This document shows, piece after piece, positions 1-9,428 of a stretch of DNA of 54,834 bases. Where the stretch lies: positions 1 to 54,834 of the forward strand of contig CAIWVP010000035.1 in NCBI GenBank assembly GCA_903916195.1. The letters run 5' to 3'. Every line of letters begins with the position of its first letter. Position 1 is the stretch's first letter. The stretch is from an uncultured Verrucomicrobiota bacterium. GTDB lineage: Bacteria > Verrucomicrobiota > Verrucomicrobiia > Limisphaerales > UBA9464. The position numbers and the translations under genes are program-made. A model generated the notes under the pieces. It made no database searches. It was not told where the DNA came from and saw nothing but the letters and a program-made list of their open reading frames with translations.

Positions 1-114
1 CGGCTGTATCGCGGATTTGGAATCCGCAGGCGCTGTGGCAGGTGAGCGCGTCGGAATCGGCGCAGCCCTGCCGAGTGCAACTCGGCGATACAGCAGGTTT
101 CAAACCTGCGCTAC
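1..114. repeat. Hairpin-array repeat, copy 1 (cut by window edge)
   Basis: Non-coding stretch holding three perfect or near-perfect 17-nt hairpins. GCGGATTTGGAATCCGC is at 11-27, GCCGAGTGCAACTCGGC at 70-86 and GCAGGTTTCAAACCTGC at 93-109. It ends in CTAC at 111-114. The same hairpins occur in the same order in the second copy at 222-343, so this is a true repeat. Its left end lies outside the window. Stems are 7-8 bp around a 1-3 nt loop, reminiscent of REP-type elements, but no family is assigned. The stretch 115-221 between the copies shows no gene. Confidence 0.8.
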
Positions 115-221
115 CTCCGCCCGATACGCCCTCCCGCTATGCATGCCCCGCCAGTCCAAATCGCTCTCTCCGGCAGCGTCACGACGACCGTGACCCGCTC
201 AGTATGCGGGTGCGATCGGAC

Positions 222-343
222 GTAGCGCAGAGTTCCACTCTGCTGTATCGCGGATTTGGAATCCGCAGGCGCTCCGGCCGGTGAGCGTGTCGGGCCCTGC
301 CGAGTGCGACCCGGCGACATAGCAGGTCAAAAATCTGCGCTAC
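222..343. repeat. Hairpin-array repeat, copy 2 (GTAG...CTAC)
   Basis: A 122-nt element that begins GTAG (222-225) and ends CTAC (340-343). It holds four 17-nt hairpins: GCAGAGTTCCACTCTGC at 227-243, GCGGATTTGGAATCCGC at 250-266, and two decayed ones at 299-315 and 322-338. The second hairpin is identical to the first one of copy 1, and the spacing matches. The last two have lost one or two base pairs relative to copy 1, which suggests the copies are ageing. The 344-505 stretch up to the sigma factor gene shows no convincing gene. Confidence 0.8.
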
Positions 344-505
344 GTATGCCCGTCACTTCCGATCACACCCAGTGACGCCCGATCGGAGAACGGCCCGCGG
401 ATCCTGCTCCATCGCCGGCTTCGCGGGCACCACCGCACATCTCGGTTCCAGAAATCGTCGTCCGGGTTGAACCTTTCGGCCGCCGGTGCATTCCACCGGG
501 TGTCG

Positions 506-1022
506 ATGACCGTTGAGACCGAAGACGAAACACTGCCCGTGGCCGCCGCCCGGGCAGGCGATCCCGCCGCATGGGACGCGCTCTTCCGTCGGTATCAACT
601 GCCGCTCTACGCCTATGCCCGCGAACTTCTCCGCGACGACCAGACCGCGCTCGACGTGGTCCAGGAGACCTTCCTCAGCGCCGTCCGCCACGTCGCCTCG
701 CTGCGCGACGAGTCCCGCTTCGGGTCGTGGCTCTTCGGCATCGCGCACCAGCGATGCCAGCAGCACGGCCGCCGCCGCGGTCGCGAGGCCCGTTGGCTCG
801 TCGTCGACCTCCCCGACGAGGAACGGGACGACCTTGCCGCCGTTTCCGAGGAACCGGACCCGCAAGAATGGCTGGTGCGCCGAGAACAGGAGGCCGAGTT
901 CTTCCAGCGCTTGGCCGGACTACCCGAAGCACATCGCGCGGTGCTGCTGCTGCGGTTCGTGGGCGATTTCCCGCTGGAAGAGATCGCCGTCATCACCGGC
1001 GTCCCGCTCGGAACCGAGGGCA
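506..1022 (+). pseudogene. ECF-type sigma-70 factor, 3'-truncated
   Basis: The frame from ATG 506 encodes an ECF (extracytoplasmic function) RNA polymerase sigma factor. Sigma region 2 is visible (AAWDALFRRYQLPLYAYAREL, then DVVQETFLSAVRH and SRFGSWLFGIAHQRC). It is followed by the linker and the start of region 4 (LPEAHRAVLLLRFVGDFPLEEIA, then ITGVPLGT). Family members normally continue with VKSRL and the rest of the recognition helix. Here the homology stops after GVPLGT at about position 1013, and the frame runs on as unrelated residues to a stop at 1198, antisense to the neighbouring gene. The break lies in a small palindrome, CTCGGAACCGAG (1007-1018). The DNA-binding end is therefore missing and the product is probably non-functional. 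An upstream in-frame TTG at 467 is possible, but ATG 506 fits the family better. Confidence 0.7.
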
Positions 1023-4000
1023 TCAAGGCAGCAGCCGCACCCGGTAGAACCGCTCGACCGTGGCGTCCACCGTCTCCGAGGCGGAGAGCGAGCGGCCCTC
1101 TGCGGTCAGCGTCCCGCCGACCGGACGCCAATCCGGCGACGACAGCCGGTTCGACGACTCCAGTTGGTAACGCGATCCGCGGAACGAGCTCCAGGTGACC
1201 GTCGCGCGGCCGGCGTCCGTCGCCACCGAGAGCAGCATCGGCGGCGGGACGGCGTTCGTGGCGCGAGGGGTCGCCACCGGGAGCGGTCCGGCGACCGGAC
1301 CGCCGTCGGGGACGCGGCCTTCGCTGACATCGGGTGCCTGTGGGCCGAAGTTGACGGCGTCGACCAGCGTGCCGTCCGGCGCGAAGAGCGCGATGGCCTC
1401 ACCGCCGGCGGACAGCTTGAAGTCCGCGTGCAGGTCGCCGTCGACCAAGCCGTTGAGCTGGGGTTTCTTGTCGGCCCAGACCAGCAGGTCCGCGCCGGCC
1501 GGGATGACGGTGCCGGAGGGGATGGGGGACTGCGCACGGTTGGTGAGCGAGTTCGCCAAGAAGAACCCGGAGAGATCGGCAGCGGCGGTCCCGGCGTTGT
1601 GGAGCTCGAACCAGTCCTTGAACGTGCCGTCCGCCCGGTCGGCGAGGGTGGACAGGTTGTCGGCCATCCACTCGTTGATGAAGACCGAAAGCGGCGGCGT
1701 GGCGAGGGAATTGGCCGTGCGCGGCGTCGGGATGGCGAACACGTGCCGGGCGCCCGGATCGCCGTCCGGGAAGTCGCCGAAGGACCGGTCGGGACCGGTT
1801 GCGGTATAACGGATGTAATCGAGGATGTTCGTGCGGCCGCCGGCGACCTGGCTGAGAACGAGAACCCCTTCGGTGCCGGCGCGGAAGCTGGTGTGCGGCT
1901 GGCCGGTCGAGGTCTGGCCCGGTTCACCGTCGAGCCAGACCAGGAGGCGGCGGCCGGCGAGCAGCGAGGTGCCGGAGGGGAATCCCCATCGGGTGGTGGC
2001 GTCGAAGGAATCGGAGAGATAGCAGCCGGTCAGGTTGGCGTTGGCCGCGCTGTCGTTGAAGAGCTCGACCCACGGTTCGTGGGCGCCGAGCACGTCGGTC
2101 GGGCCGGTGATGTTCTCGGTCTGCAACTCGTTCAACCCCACGGGCGCGAGCGCCGGCAGGACCTGGGCGCCGGTGTTGGCGCGGCCGGGCGTGGGGGTGC
2201 CGGCCGACCAATTGGCGACGCGTCGGTTGTCCTGCGCCGCGTCGATGAGCTGAACGGAGTTGCCAGCCAGCGCGCCGGCGGGCCAGGGCGGACCGGACTC
2301 GAAGGTGAAGGTGTCGACCAGCAGGTCGGTCGCGGGCGGCGTCCCGGGACGGACCAAGCGGAGCGTCTCGCCGTCGCGGTCGAGATGGCCGGGGAAGACG
2401 CCCAAGGGCTTCAGCACCGGGCCGTAGGTCCGGGAGAAAGCCAAGGCGTCCTCGACCACCAGCCCGTAGCTGCCGGGCGGGAGGACGCTGCCGGCGGGGA
2501 AGGTGAACCCGATGCCGTCGATCCGCCAACCGCTGAGGTCGTGCGCGGCGGACGGCGAGAGGTTGCGGAGCTCGATGTAACCCGCACCGGGGACGGCGGG
2601 ATGGTGCATCACCTCGCTGAAGACGACGCGGCCCTCCGGCGGTTCCAGGGTGCCGGTGAAGTTCACCCGCATCGTCGCCGGCGCGTTGGTGACGGCCAGC
2701 CCGCGGGCATCGAGCCCGGCGAGCACGAACTCGTTGGTACCGGGGAGCAGGGGCACGCGGGCGGTCCAGTTGGAGATCGTGTTCCAGGTGACGTCGAGCG
2801 GCCGGCCGTTGAGCGTGAGCACGCGGACGTTGAGCGGCGCGGTGCCGGTGAGGTTGAGCAGGTTGGCGCCCACGTCGAGGTCGGCGCCGCCGTTGAGCGT
2901 GAAGGCGAGGGCCGCGGCCTTCTTGGCGATGAGGCCGAGGATGTAGGTGCGCCGGCTGGCGACGAAGCTCTTGATGCCGCTGGCGCTGCCGATGCCGGTG
3001 GCGCCGTTGGTGCGCATGCCGTTGTAGCGGGCGTCGAGGACCGGGTTGGATCGTTCGGCCAGCAGCGGGCCTTCGGCCGCGTCGAGCATCGCCTGGTGGT
3101 ACAAGCGGACGAAGGGCGCGTGGGTGTTCACCGGGCCGGCGTTCTGGCCGCCGATGCCGACCATGTCGCTGGTCGGGTTGGCCGCGGCGAAGGCGAAATC
3201 GATGTCCCAGATGAGCAGCTTCCAAGGGCCTCTCGAGGGCTTGTAGGCGTACATGTTTTGTCCGCCGCCGTAGCTGTAGCTGTCGTTGTTGCCGACGATG
3301 TGCTCGGTCACGTGCGTGCGGTACCACTCGTCGACATCGGTCGAATCCTGGAGCGTGCGCGTGTAGGTGTCGCCGCCGACGGGAGTGGCCACGGCATCGA
3401 CCAGCCGGAACAGGTTCGTGAAATCGTTCGGGTTGTTCCCGAAGGAGCGCAGCGGCCAGTTCCAGCGGTAGCGGGCGCGCTTCTTCACGCCGCCGGTGGT
3501 CGTGTAGCGGCCGAGGTCGGCGCCCACGGCGTCGAACGCCGAGCCGGCGTTGTCGAACTCGAACCAGAGCTGGATCTTGCGCAGCTCTCCGTCCGCGTCG
3601 TCCGGGAACCATTGACGGACGTAATCGCCGTTCGGTTGCTGGGCGTCGTCGTAGACCTGGCCGCGCTTGACCCCGTTGACGTAGAGCAGGACGGGCCGGC
3701 GATGGCAGAAGGGCAGGCCGAGCTGCGCGCCGATCCAGTACGCGTGCTTCTCCTGCTGTCCGGTCGAGTCCCCGCCGCCGTTCCCGGGCTGGAGCAGGTT
3801 CAGGCCGGTCTCGCCCAGCAGCGGTTCGTCGTTCTGGAAGACGACGACGTAATCGCAGTTGCCGCTGGTCGGTCCGGAATAGCTCGGGGCGTGGTACGGG
3901 CTGCCGCTGTACTGGGCACCGGCGTTGTAGATGGCGCGGAAGTTCCCGTAAACGAAGGTCGAGTCGAGCGGGTCGTTGCTCAGTTTCTCGCGCCGGGTCC

Positions 4001-6401
4001 AGCGGTCGGAGGTGGCCTTGGTGATCCAGACGCGGTAGCTGCCCATCGCGCCGGCCACGTTGCTCTCGCCCCAGCGCACCAAGCATTCCCGCAGCGGCGC
4101 GTCGCCAGGGAAGGTCGCCGTCGCGGGCGTGCCCGCGGCGTCGGTGGCGACGACCTGGAACGCCGCCAGGATCCCGGTCGCTTGGCCGGGGATCACCGCC
4201 GAGAAGAGCCCCGCCCCGTTGTCCGCCATCGGCACATCGACGAAATCGGCCGAGGGATCCCTGCGCCAGCGCAGCACCACGGAACGGAGCCCGTCGACGT
4301 CCGACACCCGCGCGGTGACGGTCACCGGCTGGCCGACACCCGGGAGCACCGGTGTGTGCGCGACATCGGTGATGGCCGGCGGCGCGTCGGGGACGGCGAT
4401 GGAATTGCGGCTGCCGGGCGTGCCCAGATCGCGCGCGGCGAGGATCCGGCCGGGCGCCTCGAGCCAGTTGCCGTGCAGGCGCAGGTGGATGTCCGGCGCG
4501 CCCTTCAGCCAACGCACCTTCGCGCGCAATGTCGCGGTCTGGCCGCTGGCGAGCGTCGTCTTGAGCGGCACGCGGACGCGGTTGGGACCGGTGTGGCCGG
4601 GACCGGTGGCGCGGACGTGGAGCGACTGCGCGCTCTCGAAGCCTCCGGTCGTCTCCAACGTGGTCGCGCCGTGGTTGCCCTGGAAGACCCAGTTCGTCGT
4701 GCCGGTCTCGAAGTCCGGGTTGGCCAAGCGGTTGGTCCCGCCCGGACCGATGACCTGCACGCTGTCCACGAGGCATTCGCCGGCGCCGTAAAGGAAGAGC
4801 TCGAGGCCGCTGGGGGTCTGGTTGCCGTTGTCGAGCAGACCGGCGGCCTCGACCGTCACCCACGGCGATTTCGCGGTCTCGTCGCTGTCGCCCCAGTTCG
4901 GTGCGAGCCGGCCGTCGGCGCGCGGGTCGCGGCGTTCGAGGCTGCTGCCGCCTCCGTCCGTCCAGGAGCCCCAGCGACCACCGGTGCCGTAGGTCACCTC
5001 GTCGACGACGATGTGGAGCCGGTTGGTCACGACCACGCCGGCTTTGTTGGTCGAGACCAGCGGTCCGGGCATCGACAGCGCCAAGCGCTCGCCGCTGCCC
5101 GAGAGCGTGCCACCGAAATCGCCGAGGAGGTCGGCCGTGCCGAGCGACGGATAGTTCGGAGCGAGGTGCGCGGCATCCTTGGCCACGACCAGATATCCGC
5201 CGCCGGCGATCTTCGTGCCCTCCGGGAAGGTGAAGCTCACGGCGTCCTCCAGTCGCCAGCCCGAGAGGTCGACCGCTGTTTTGCCCGGGTTGTGGACCTC
5301 GATGTATTCGTCGGCGGGATCGTCGCTGGCGGGATGGTACATCAGCTCGTTGATGACGACCGAGGGAGGCAGCGGGGCGCTGTTGGCGGCGCCCGGCGAG
5401 GGCGATGCCAGCCGCTTGAACACCGGGGATCCGTCGGGCGTGCGCCCATAGGCGACGTCGGTTCCGTGGGGACCGAAGCGCACGGCATCCAGCACGCGCG
5501 AACCGTCTGCCGACCGCAAGAAGACCGCCTCACCGGCCGAGCCCAGCCCGAACCCGAGCTCCGGTCCGGTGAACGAAAGGAATCCGCGCGGCGGGATCAC
5601 CGATCCGGCGGGCAGGACGAACTTGGCGATGTCCGGATCATCCGTGAGCACGTGGCCGCTGAGGTCCACCGCGGTTTCCGAGTAGTTGAAGAGCTCGATG
5701 AAGTCCGCCGCGGGCGGCGCGGGATGGGCGAGCAGTTCATTGATGACGATGGTGCGCGGAGCCTCCGTGGTGGGCGCGGGTTCGGGCCCGCCCGGTGATC
5801 CGCCCGAGCGTTCGCTGGCGCTCCAGGCGCGCGGATCGCGTTCGCCGTAGCTCGGCCGGGCGAGCACGAGGGAAGGGCCCGCGCCGTCCGCTGCGACCGG
5901 CCAGACGCCGTCGTCGCGGTAGTCGAGCTCGAACAGGACGGCGTTCTGCCGGTTCCGCAGATTCAGCGAACCGCCGCTGCGCGCCAGCGTGCCGGTGAAC
6001 GGTCCGAGCACGTCCTTCAGACCGGCCGCCGCCCCCAGGTCCGCCGGGGCCGCCGCGATGACGGCGTAGCCGCGCGCGGGCAGCACGAAGCCGGCCGGGA
6101 AGGTGAACTCGACGTCGCCGGTGATCCGCCACCCCCCGAGCTCCTCGAACCAAGGCATCGAGTTGAAGACCTCGATGAACCGCACATCCCGTCCGTCCGA
6201 CCGCTTCGCCGGATGGTACATGACCTCGGAGACGACGACGCCGGCCCGGCGCGACGAGGGGCCCGGCGGTTCGGATGGCGCGCGGAAGAGATCCACCGGC
6301 AGCGCCGGGCCTTTCGAGGGAGCGGCTTCGAGCGCCGCGGCGCAGCCGATGAGACCGGCGGACATCCAGCGCCGCGCGTGGGAAAGAAGGATCGAGAACA
6401 T
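1023..6401 (-). CDS. Giant secreted lamin-tail / CotH-domain protein
   Basis: About 1792 residues. I chose ATG 6401 because it opens a signal peptide (MFSILLSHARRWMSAGLIG, then CAAALEAAP) after a weak AAAGG; an upstream extension to 6863 would be antisense to kdsD and has no family character. At least five lamin-tail-like beta-sandwich domains repeat the pattern VVxNExMxHP, then FIEVFN, LSGW and FTFPxGxxxPxxGY. A CotH-kinase-like region lies in the middle (LLYVNGVKRGQVYDDAQQPN, then WKLLIWDIDFAF). The C-terminus (YQLESSNRLSSPDWRPVG ending RFYRVRLLP) is a short domain common at the end of verrucomicrobial exported proteins. In related proteins the CotH domain is a protein or spore-coat kinase fold; whether it is active here is unknown. 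The product is probably at the cell surface or secreted. Its 3' end abuts the truncated sigma factor gene. Confidence 0.85.
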   Translation of the reverse strand: MFSILLSHARRWMSAGLIGCAAALEAAPSKGPALPVDLFRAPSEPPGPSSRRAGVVVSEVMYHPAKRSDGRDVRFIEVFNSMPWFEELGGWRITGDVEFTFPAGFVLPARGYAVIAAAPADLGAAAGLKDVLGPFTGTLARSGGSLNLRNRQNAVLFELDYRDDGVWPVAADGAGPSLVLARPSYGERDPRAWSASERSGGSPGGPEPAPTTEAPRTIVINELLAHPAPPAADFIELFNYSETAVDLSGHVLTDDPDIAKFVLPAGSVIPPRGFLSFTGPELGFGLGSAGEAVFLRSADGSRVLDAVRFGPHGTDVAYGRTPDGSPVFKRLASPSPGAANSAPLPPSVVINELMYHPASDDPADEYIEVHNPGKTAVDLSGWRLEDAVSFTFPEGTKIAGGGYLVVAKDAAHLAPNYPSLGTADLLGDFGGTLSGSGERLALSMPGPLVSTNKAGVVVTNRLHIVVDEVTYGTGGRWGSWTDGGGSSLERRDPRADGRLAPNWGDSDETAKSPWVTVEAAGLLDNGNQTPSGLELFLYGAGECLVDSVQVIGPGGTNRLANPDFETGTTNWVFQGNHGATTLETTGGFESAQSLHVRATGPGHTGPNRVRVPLKTTLASGQTATLRAKVRWLKGAPDIHLRLHGNWLEAPGRILAARDLGTPGSRNSIAVPDAPPAITDVAHTPVLPGVGQPVTVTARVSDVDGLRSVVLRWRRDPSADFVDVPMADNGAGLFSAVIPGQATGILAAFQVVATDAAGTPATATFPGDAPLRECLVRWGESNVAGAMGSYRVWITKATSDRWTRREKLSNDPLDSTFVYGNFRAIYNAGAQYSGSPYHAPSYSGPTSGNCDYVVVFQNDEPLLGETGLNLLQPGNGGGDSTGQQEKHAYWIGAQLGLPFCHRRPVLLYVNGVKRGQVYDDAQQPNGDYVRQWFPDDADGELRKIQLWFEFDNAGSAFDAVGADLGRYTTTGGVKKRARYRWNWPLRSFGNNPNDFTNLFRLVDAVATPVGGDTYTRTLQDSTDVDEWYRTHVTEHIVGNNDSYSYGGGQNMYAYKPSRGPWKLLIWDIDFAFAAANPTSDMVGIGGQNAGPVNTHAPFVRLYHQAMLDAAEGPLLAERSNPVLDARYNGMRTNGATGIGSASGIKSFVASRRTYILGLIAKKAAALAFTLNGGADLDVGANLLNLTGTAPLNVRVLTLNGRPLDVTWNTISNWTARVPLLPGTNEFVLAGLDARGLAVTNAPATMRVNFTGTLEPPEGRVVFSEVMHHPAVPGAGYIELRNLSPSAAHDLSGWRIDGIGFTFPAGSVLPPGSYGLVVEDALAFSRTYGPVLKPLGVFPGHLDRDGETLRLVRPGTPPATDLLVDTFTFESGPPWPAGALAGNSVQLIDAAQDNRRVANWSAGTPTPGRANTGAQVLPALAPVGLNELQTENITGPTDVLGAHEPWVELFNDSAANANLTGCYLSDSFDATTRWGFPSGTSLLAGRRLLVWLDGEPGQTSTGQPHTSFRAGTEGVLVLSQVAGGRTNILDYIRYTATGPDRSFGDFPDGDPGARHVFAIPTPRTANSLATPPLSVFINEWMADNLSTLADRADGTFKDWFELHNAGTAAADLSGFFLANSLTNRAQSPIPSGTVIPAGADLLVWADKKPQLNGLVDGDLHADFKLSAGGEAIALFAPDGTLVDAVNFGPQAPDVSEGRVPDGGPVAGPLPVATPRATNAVPPPMLLSVATDAGRATVTWSSFRGSRYQLESSNRLSSPDWRPVGGTLTAEGRSLSASETVDATVERFYRVRLLP

Positions 6402-6539
6402 GCCTTTGGAGTAGGGCGAACCTAGCAGTTTCCGTGCGTGCGGCGGCAAAGGATTTCCGCCGCGACGGCGGGGACTCGCGGCGCCGTCGCGGGCTTTTTC
6501 GTCCTTCTTTCGGTCGCGGCGATCCGGCCATCGTCCGGC

Positions 6540-7511
6540 ATGTCGCATATCGCCCGTGCCCGCGAAGTCTTCGCCATCGAGCTGGCCGCGCTGAAGGCGG
6601 TCGGTGCCGCGCTCGACGGATCCTTCGACCGCGCGGTGGACCTGGTGGTCGCGGCTCTCGCGCGGCGCGACAAGCTCGTCGTCGTCGGCATCGGCAAATC
6701 GGGCAACATCGGGCGCAAGATCGCCGCGACCCTCTCCAGCACGGGCTCCACGGCGGTCGTGCTCGACCCGGTGGACGCCCTGCACGGCGACATCGGCATC
6801 CTGAACGAAGGCGACGTCGTGCTCGCGTTGAGCTACTCGGGCGAATCGGACGAGCTCGTCCATCTGCTGCCGGCGATCAAGCGGTTCGGCGTCGGGATCA
6901 TCGCGTTAACCGGCGCGCCGAAATCCACGTTGGCCAAGCACGCGGACGCCGTCCTCGGCTGCCGCGTGCCGAAGGAGGCCTGCCCGTTCAACCTCGCGCC
7001 CACGTCGAGCACGACGGCGACGCTGGTGATGGGCGACGCCCTGGCGATGGCGGTGATGGCGGCGCGCGGGTTCAAGGCCCAGGACTTCGCCCGGCGGCAT
7101 CCGAGCGGCGCGATCGGCCGCGCCATGCTGGTGAAGGTCGGCGACATCATGCGTCGCGACGGGCGCAACGCCGTCGCGCCGTCCACGACCACGGTGAAGG
7201 AGGCGTTGCTGGTGATGACCCGTGCGAAGTCGGGCTCGGTGAGCGTGGTGGACCGGCGAGGCAAGCTGGTGGGCGTCTTCACCGACGGCGACCTCCGGCG
7301 CGGCATGGCCTCGGACGAGCACATCTTGTCCCGGACCTTGAAGGACGTCATGACTCCGGGACCGGTGTGCGTCCTCGACGACGCCCTCGCCGTCGAGGCG
7401 CTGCGCATCTTCAACGAGCGGAACATCGACGACCTCGTGGTCGTGAACGCGAAGCGCGAACCCGTCGGGCTCGTGGATTCGCAGGACCTGCCGAAACTGA
7501 AGCTGATGTAG
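6540..7511 (+). CDS. kdsD: Arabinose-5-phosphate isomerase (KdsD/KpsF/GutQ family)
   Basis: 323 residues, the usual family length. Interconverts ribulose-5-phosphate and arabinose-5-phosphate, the first step toward Kdo for LPS. The N-terminal SIS sugar-isomerase domain shows VVGIGKSGNIGRKIAAT, DALHGDIG and LSYSGES, including the phosphate-binding Ser residues. Two CBS domains follow from about residue 195 (VGDIMRRDG, then VGVFTDGDLRR and LKDVMTPGP). ATG 6540 matches the family start; an in-frame upstream ATG at 6438 would add an unrelated basic extension. The gene is divergent from the lamin-tail gene with 138 bp between starts, which must hold both promoters. It stands alone rather than in a Kdo operon. 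Confidence 0.93.
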   Translation: MSHIARAREVFAIELAALKAVGAALDGSFDRAVDLVVAALARRDKLVVVGIGKSGNIGRKIAATLSSTGSTAVVLDPVDALHGDIGILNEGDVVLALSYSGESDELVHLLPAIKRFGVGIIALTGAPKSTLAKHADAVLGCRVPKEACPFNLAPTSSTTATLVMGDALAMAVMAARGFKAQDFARRHPSGAIGRAMLVKVGDIMRRDGRNAVAPSTTTVKEALLVMTRAKSGSVSVVDRRGKLVGVFTDGDLRRGMASDEHILSRTLKDVMTPGPVCVLDDALAVEALRIFNERNIDDLVVVNAKREPVGLVDSQDLPKLKLM

Positions 7512-7659
7512 GCGGGGCTCCGGCGGACCCCGTTCTTTTCCGACGATGCGGAGCGGGGAGGCGCTGCTCCTCGCGGACGCGGTCGAAGGCACGCGAGAAG
7601 CCGATGCCGGCGGGCGGTCCGAGGCTTGCGTCCGGCGAGGTCCGCTCCATGCTCGCGCC

Positions 7660-8730
7660 ATGGATCCTCGCCTTCGTCCGCTCGTGTCGTCCTGGGCTCT
7701 GACCGTCGCGTGCGTCGCGGCGCTCGCCCATTCCGCGGTCGAGCCGGTCCCGCGCAACGACGACTGGTGGAAGCAGCGCCATGGCGGGTTCAACACCAAC
7801 GTCGCGGCGCTCGGCACGAAGTCGAAGGTCGTCTTCATCGGTGATTCGATCACCCAGGGCTGGGAAGGCGAGGGCAAGGCGGTCTGGGCCCGATATTACG
7901 CGCACCGCGACGCCATCAACCTCGGCATCGGCGGCGACCGCACCCAGCACGTGCTCTGGCGCCTCGACCACGGGAACCTCGACGGCCTGGCGCCCAAGGC
8001 CGCGGTCGTGATGATCGGCACCAACAACTCGAACGGCGAGGACAACACCCCGGGCCAGATCGTCGAGGGCGTCCGCGCCATCGTCGCCAAGCTCCGCGCG
8101 AAGCTGCCCGGCACGAAGATCCTCCTCGTCGCCATCTTCCCGCGCAGCGAGAACTACGGCGTCATCCGCGGGAAGCTCGCCCAGATCAACCAGGTCCTGC
8201 GCCGGGCCGCTGACGGCAAGGACGTCTTCTGGGTCGATTTCGGCGGCCGGTTCCTCGACGACGACGGCACGATGCCCGCGGCGCTGATGCCCGATTACCT
8301 CCACCTCTCGCCCGCCGGCTATTCCATCTGGGCCGAGGCCATCGAGGACCAGCTCAGCCAGATCCTCGGCGACACGCGGGTCAAGCCGGTCGCCGCATCG
8401 GCCTCCGGTTCCGGCATCTCCGGCGAATGGGTCTTCACCATCCCCGGGCCGGACGGCCAGCCGGTGTCGTTCCCGATGGTCCTTCAACAGGACGGCAAGA
8501 CGGTGACCGGCAAGTTCCAGCGCGCGGGGTCCGACAAGTGGCTGACCATCGAGAGCGGCAAGGCCGACGGCGACACCTTCTCTTGGACCGTGAAACGCGA
8601 CCGTCCGGATGGCACGACGATGACCTACGAGATGTCGGGCAAGGTGGCGGACGGTGCGCTGACCGGGCAGGCCAAGGCGAAGCTCGACGGCAACGACGTG
8701 ACCAGCGCGTGGTCGGCGAAACGGAAGTGA
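7660..8730 (+). CDS. Secreted SGNH/GDSL hydrolase with C-terminal accessory domain
   Basis: 356 residues. A signal peptide (PLVSSWALTVACVAALAHSA) is followed by an SGNH esterase domain. The visible blocks are GDSIT with nucleophile Ser63, GIGGDRT around residue 91, GTNN around 121, and the Asp-His pair in DYLHLSPAG (Asp212, His215). The sequence resembles the PAF-acetylhydrolase beta/gamma group often linked to deacetylation of sugars. From about residue 250 a small beta-rich domain follows (GEWVFTIPGPDGQPVSFPM, then KTVTGKFQ), seen in other verrucomicrobial hydrolases; its role is unknown. ATG 7660 was chosen because it starts directly at the signal peptide. The substrate cannot be read from the sequence. 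No gene is seen in 7512-7659. Confidence 0.88.
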   Translation: MDPRLRPLVSSWALTVACVAALAHSAVEPVPRNDDWWKQRHGGFNTNVAALGTKSKVVFIGDSITQGWEGEGKAVWARYYAHRDAINLGIGGDRTQHVLWRLDHGNLDGLAPKAAVVMIGTNNSNGEDNTPGQIVEGVRAIVAKLRAKLPGTKILLVAIFPRSENYGVIRGKLAQINQVLRRAADGKDVFWVDFGGRFLDDDGTMPAALMPDYLHLSPAGYSIWAEAIEDQLSQILGDTRVKPVAASASGSGISGEWVFTIPGPDGQPVSFPMVLQQDGKTVTGKFQRAGSDKWLTIESGKADGDTFSWTVKRDRPDGTTMTYEMSGKVADGALTGQAKAKLDGNDVTSAWSAKRK

Positions 8731-8765
8731 CCGCGGCTCCGCACGCCGGATCCCACGACCGCGCG

Positions 8766-9296
8766 ATGGACCCGAGCCGGTTCTTCCACCATTGTCCGCG
8801 CTGCGGGATGGAGCAGCCCGCGCCGCCGGCCGGAAACATGTTCGCCTGCGCCGCCTGCGGGTTCCGCTACTTCTTCAACGCGGCCGCGGCCGTGGCGGCG
8901 TTCATCCAGCGGGACGACAGAAGATGGCTGTTCATCCGCCGCGCGAAGGATCCGGGCAAGGGCATGCTCGCACCGGCCGGTGGGTTCATCGACATCGGGG
9001 AGGCGGCGGAGACGGCGGTCCGTCGCGAGATCCGCGAGGAGGTCGGTCTTCGGCTGGAGGAGGTGCGCTTTCTCTGCTCGCATCCGAACTCCTATCTGTA
9101 CGGCGACGTGACCTATCCGACGCTCGACCTCTTCTTTGTCGCCACGGCGGCCGAGGGCCAAGAAGCCCGGGCGCTCGACGACGTCCAGAGTTTCGTGTGG
9201 GCCGCGATGGGCGACATCGCTCCGGAACAGCTCGCGTTCACGTCGATGCAGGCCGCGTGGCGGCAACTGCGGGCCGGGCATCTCGACGGCCGATGA
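8766..9296 (+). CDS. Nudix hydrolase with N-terminal zinc ribbon
   Basis: 176 residues, predicted cytoplasmic. Two CxxC pairs (Cys10/13 and Cys28/31) form a zinc ribbon like that of NudC-type NADH pyrophosphatases. A complete Nudix box follows at 73-95 (GFIDIGEAAETAVRREIREE, then VGL), with all catalytic glutamates present. The enzyme should hydrolyse a nucleoside diphosphate linked to another group; the exact substrate is not evident. The gene follows the SGNH hydrolase after 35 bp on the same strand and may be co-transcribed. The following 9297-9428 is non-coding, between convergent genes. Confidence 0.88.
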   Translation: MDPSRFFHHCPRCGMEQPAPPAGNMFACAACGFRYFFNAAAAVAAFIQRDDRRWLFIRRAKDPGKGMLAPAGGFIDIGEAAETAVRREIREEVGLRLEEVRFLCSHPNSYLYGDVTYPTLDLFFVATAAEGQEARALDDVQSFVWAAMGDIAPEQLAFTSMQAAWRQLRAGHLDGR

Positions 9297-9428
9297 TCGC
9301 CGACGCGGCTGGCAGGAAACGGAGCGCGGCGCGCCCGATCCCAAGCACCGGGATGCCGGATCATCGGGGTTGAGCAGACCGGCAAGCCCGCTTTCCGGGA
9401 GGACCTTTGGTCCTTCCACCCGCACCGA

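Noticed and set aside
1-343. CRISPR array
   Set aside because: The repeats are palindromic units of differing sequence, without uniform repeats and spacers, and no cas genes are near.
513-5798. A 1761-codon open frame on the plus strand
   Set aside because: It is the antisense shadow of the lamin-tail gene in GC-rich DNA; its product is Arg/Gly/Val-rich with no family pattern, whereas the minus strand shows clear domains.
6402-6863. N-terminal extension of the lamin-tail gene to 6863
   Set aside because: It would be antisense to kdsD and would place the signal peptide at residue 155.
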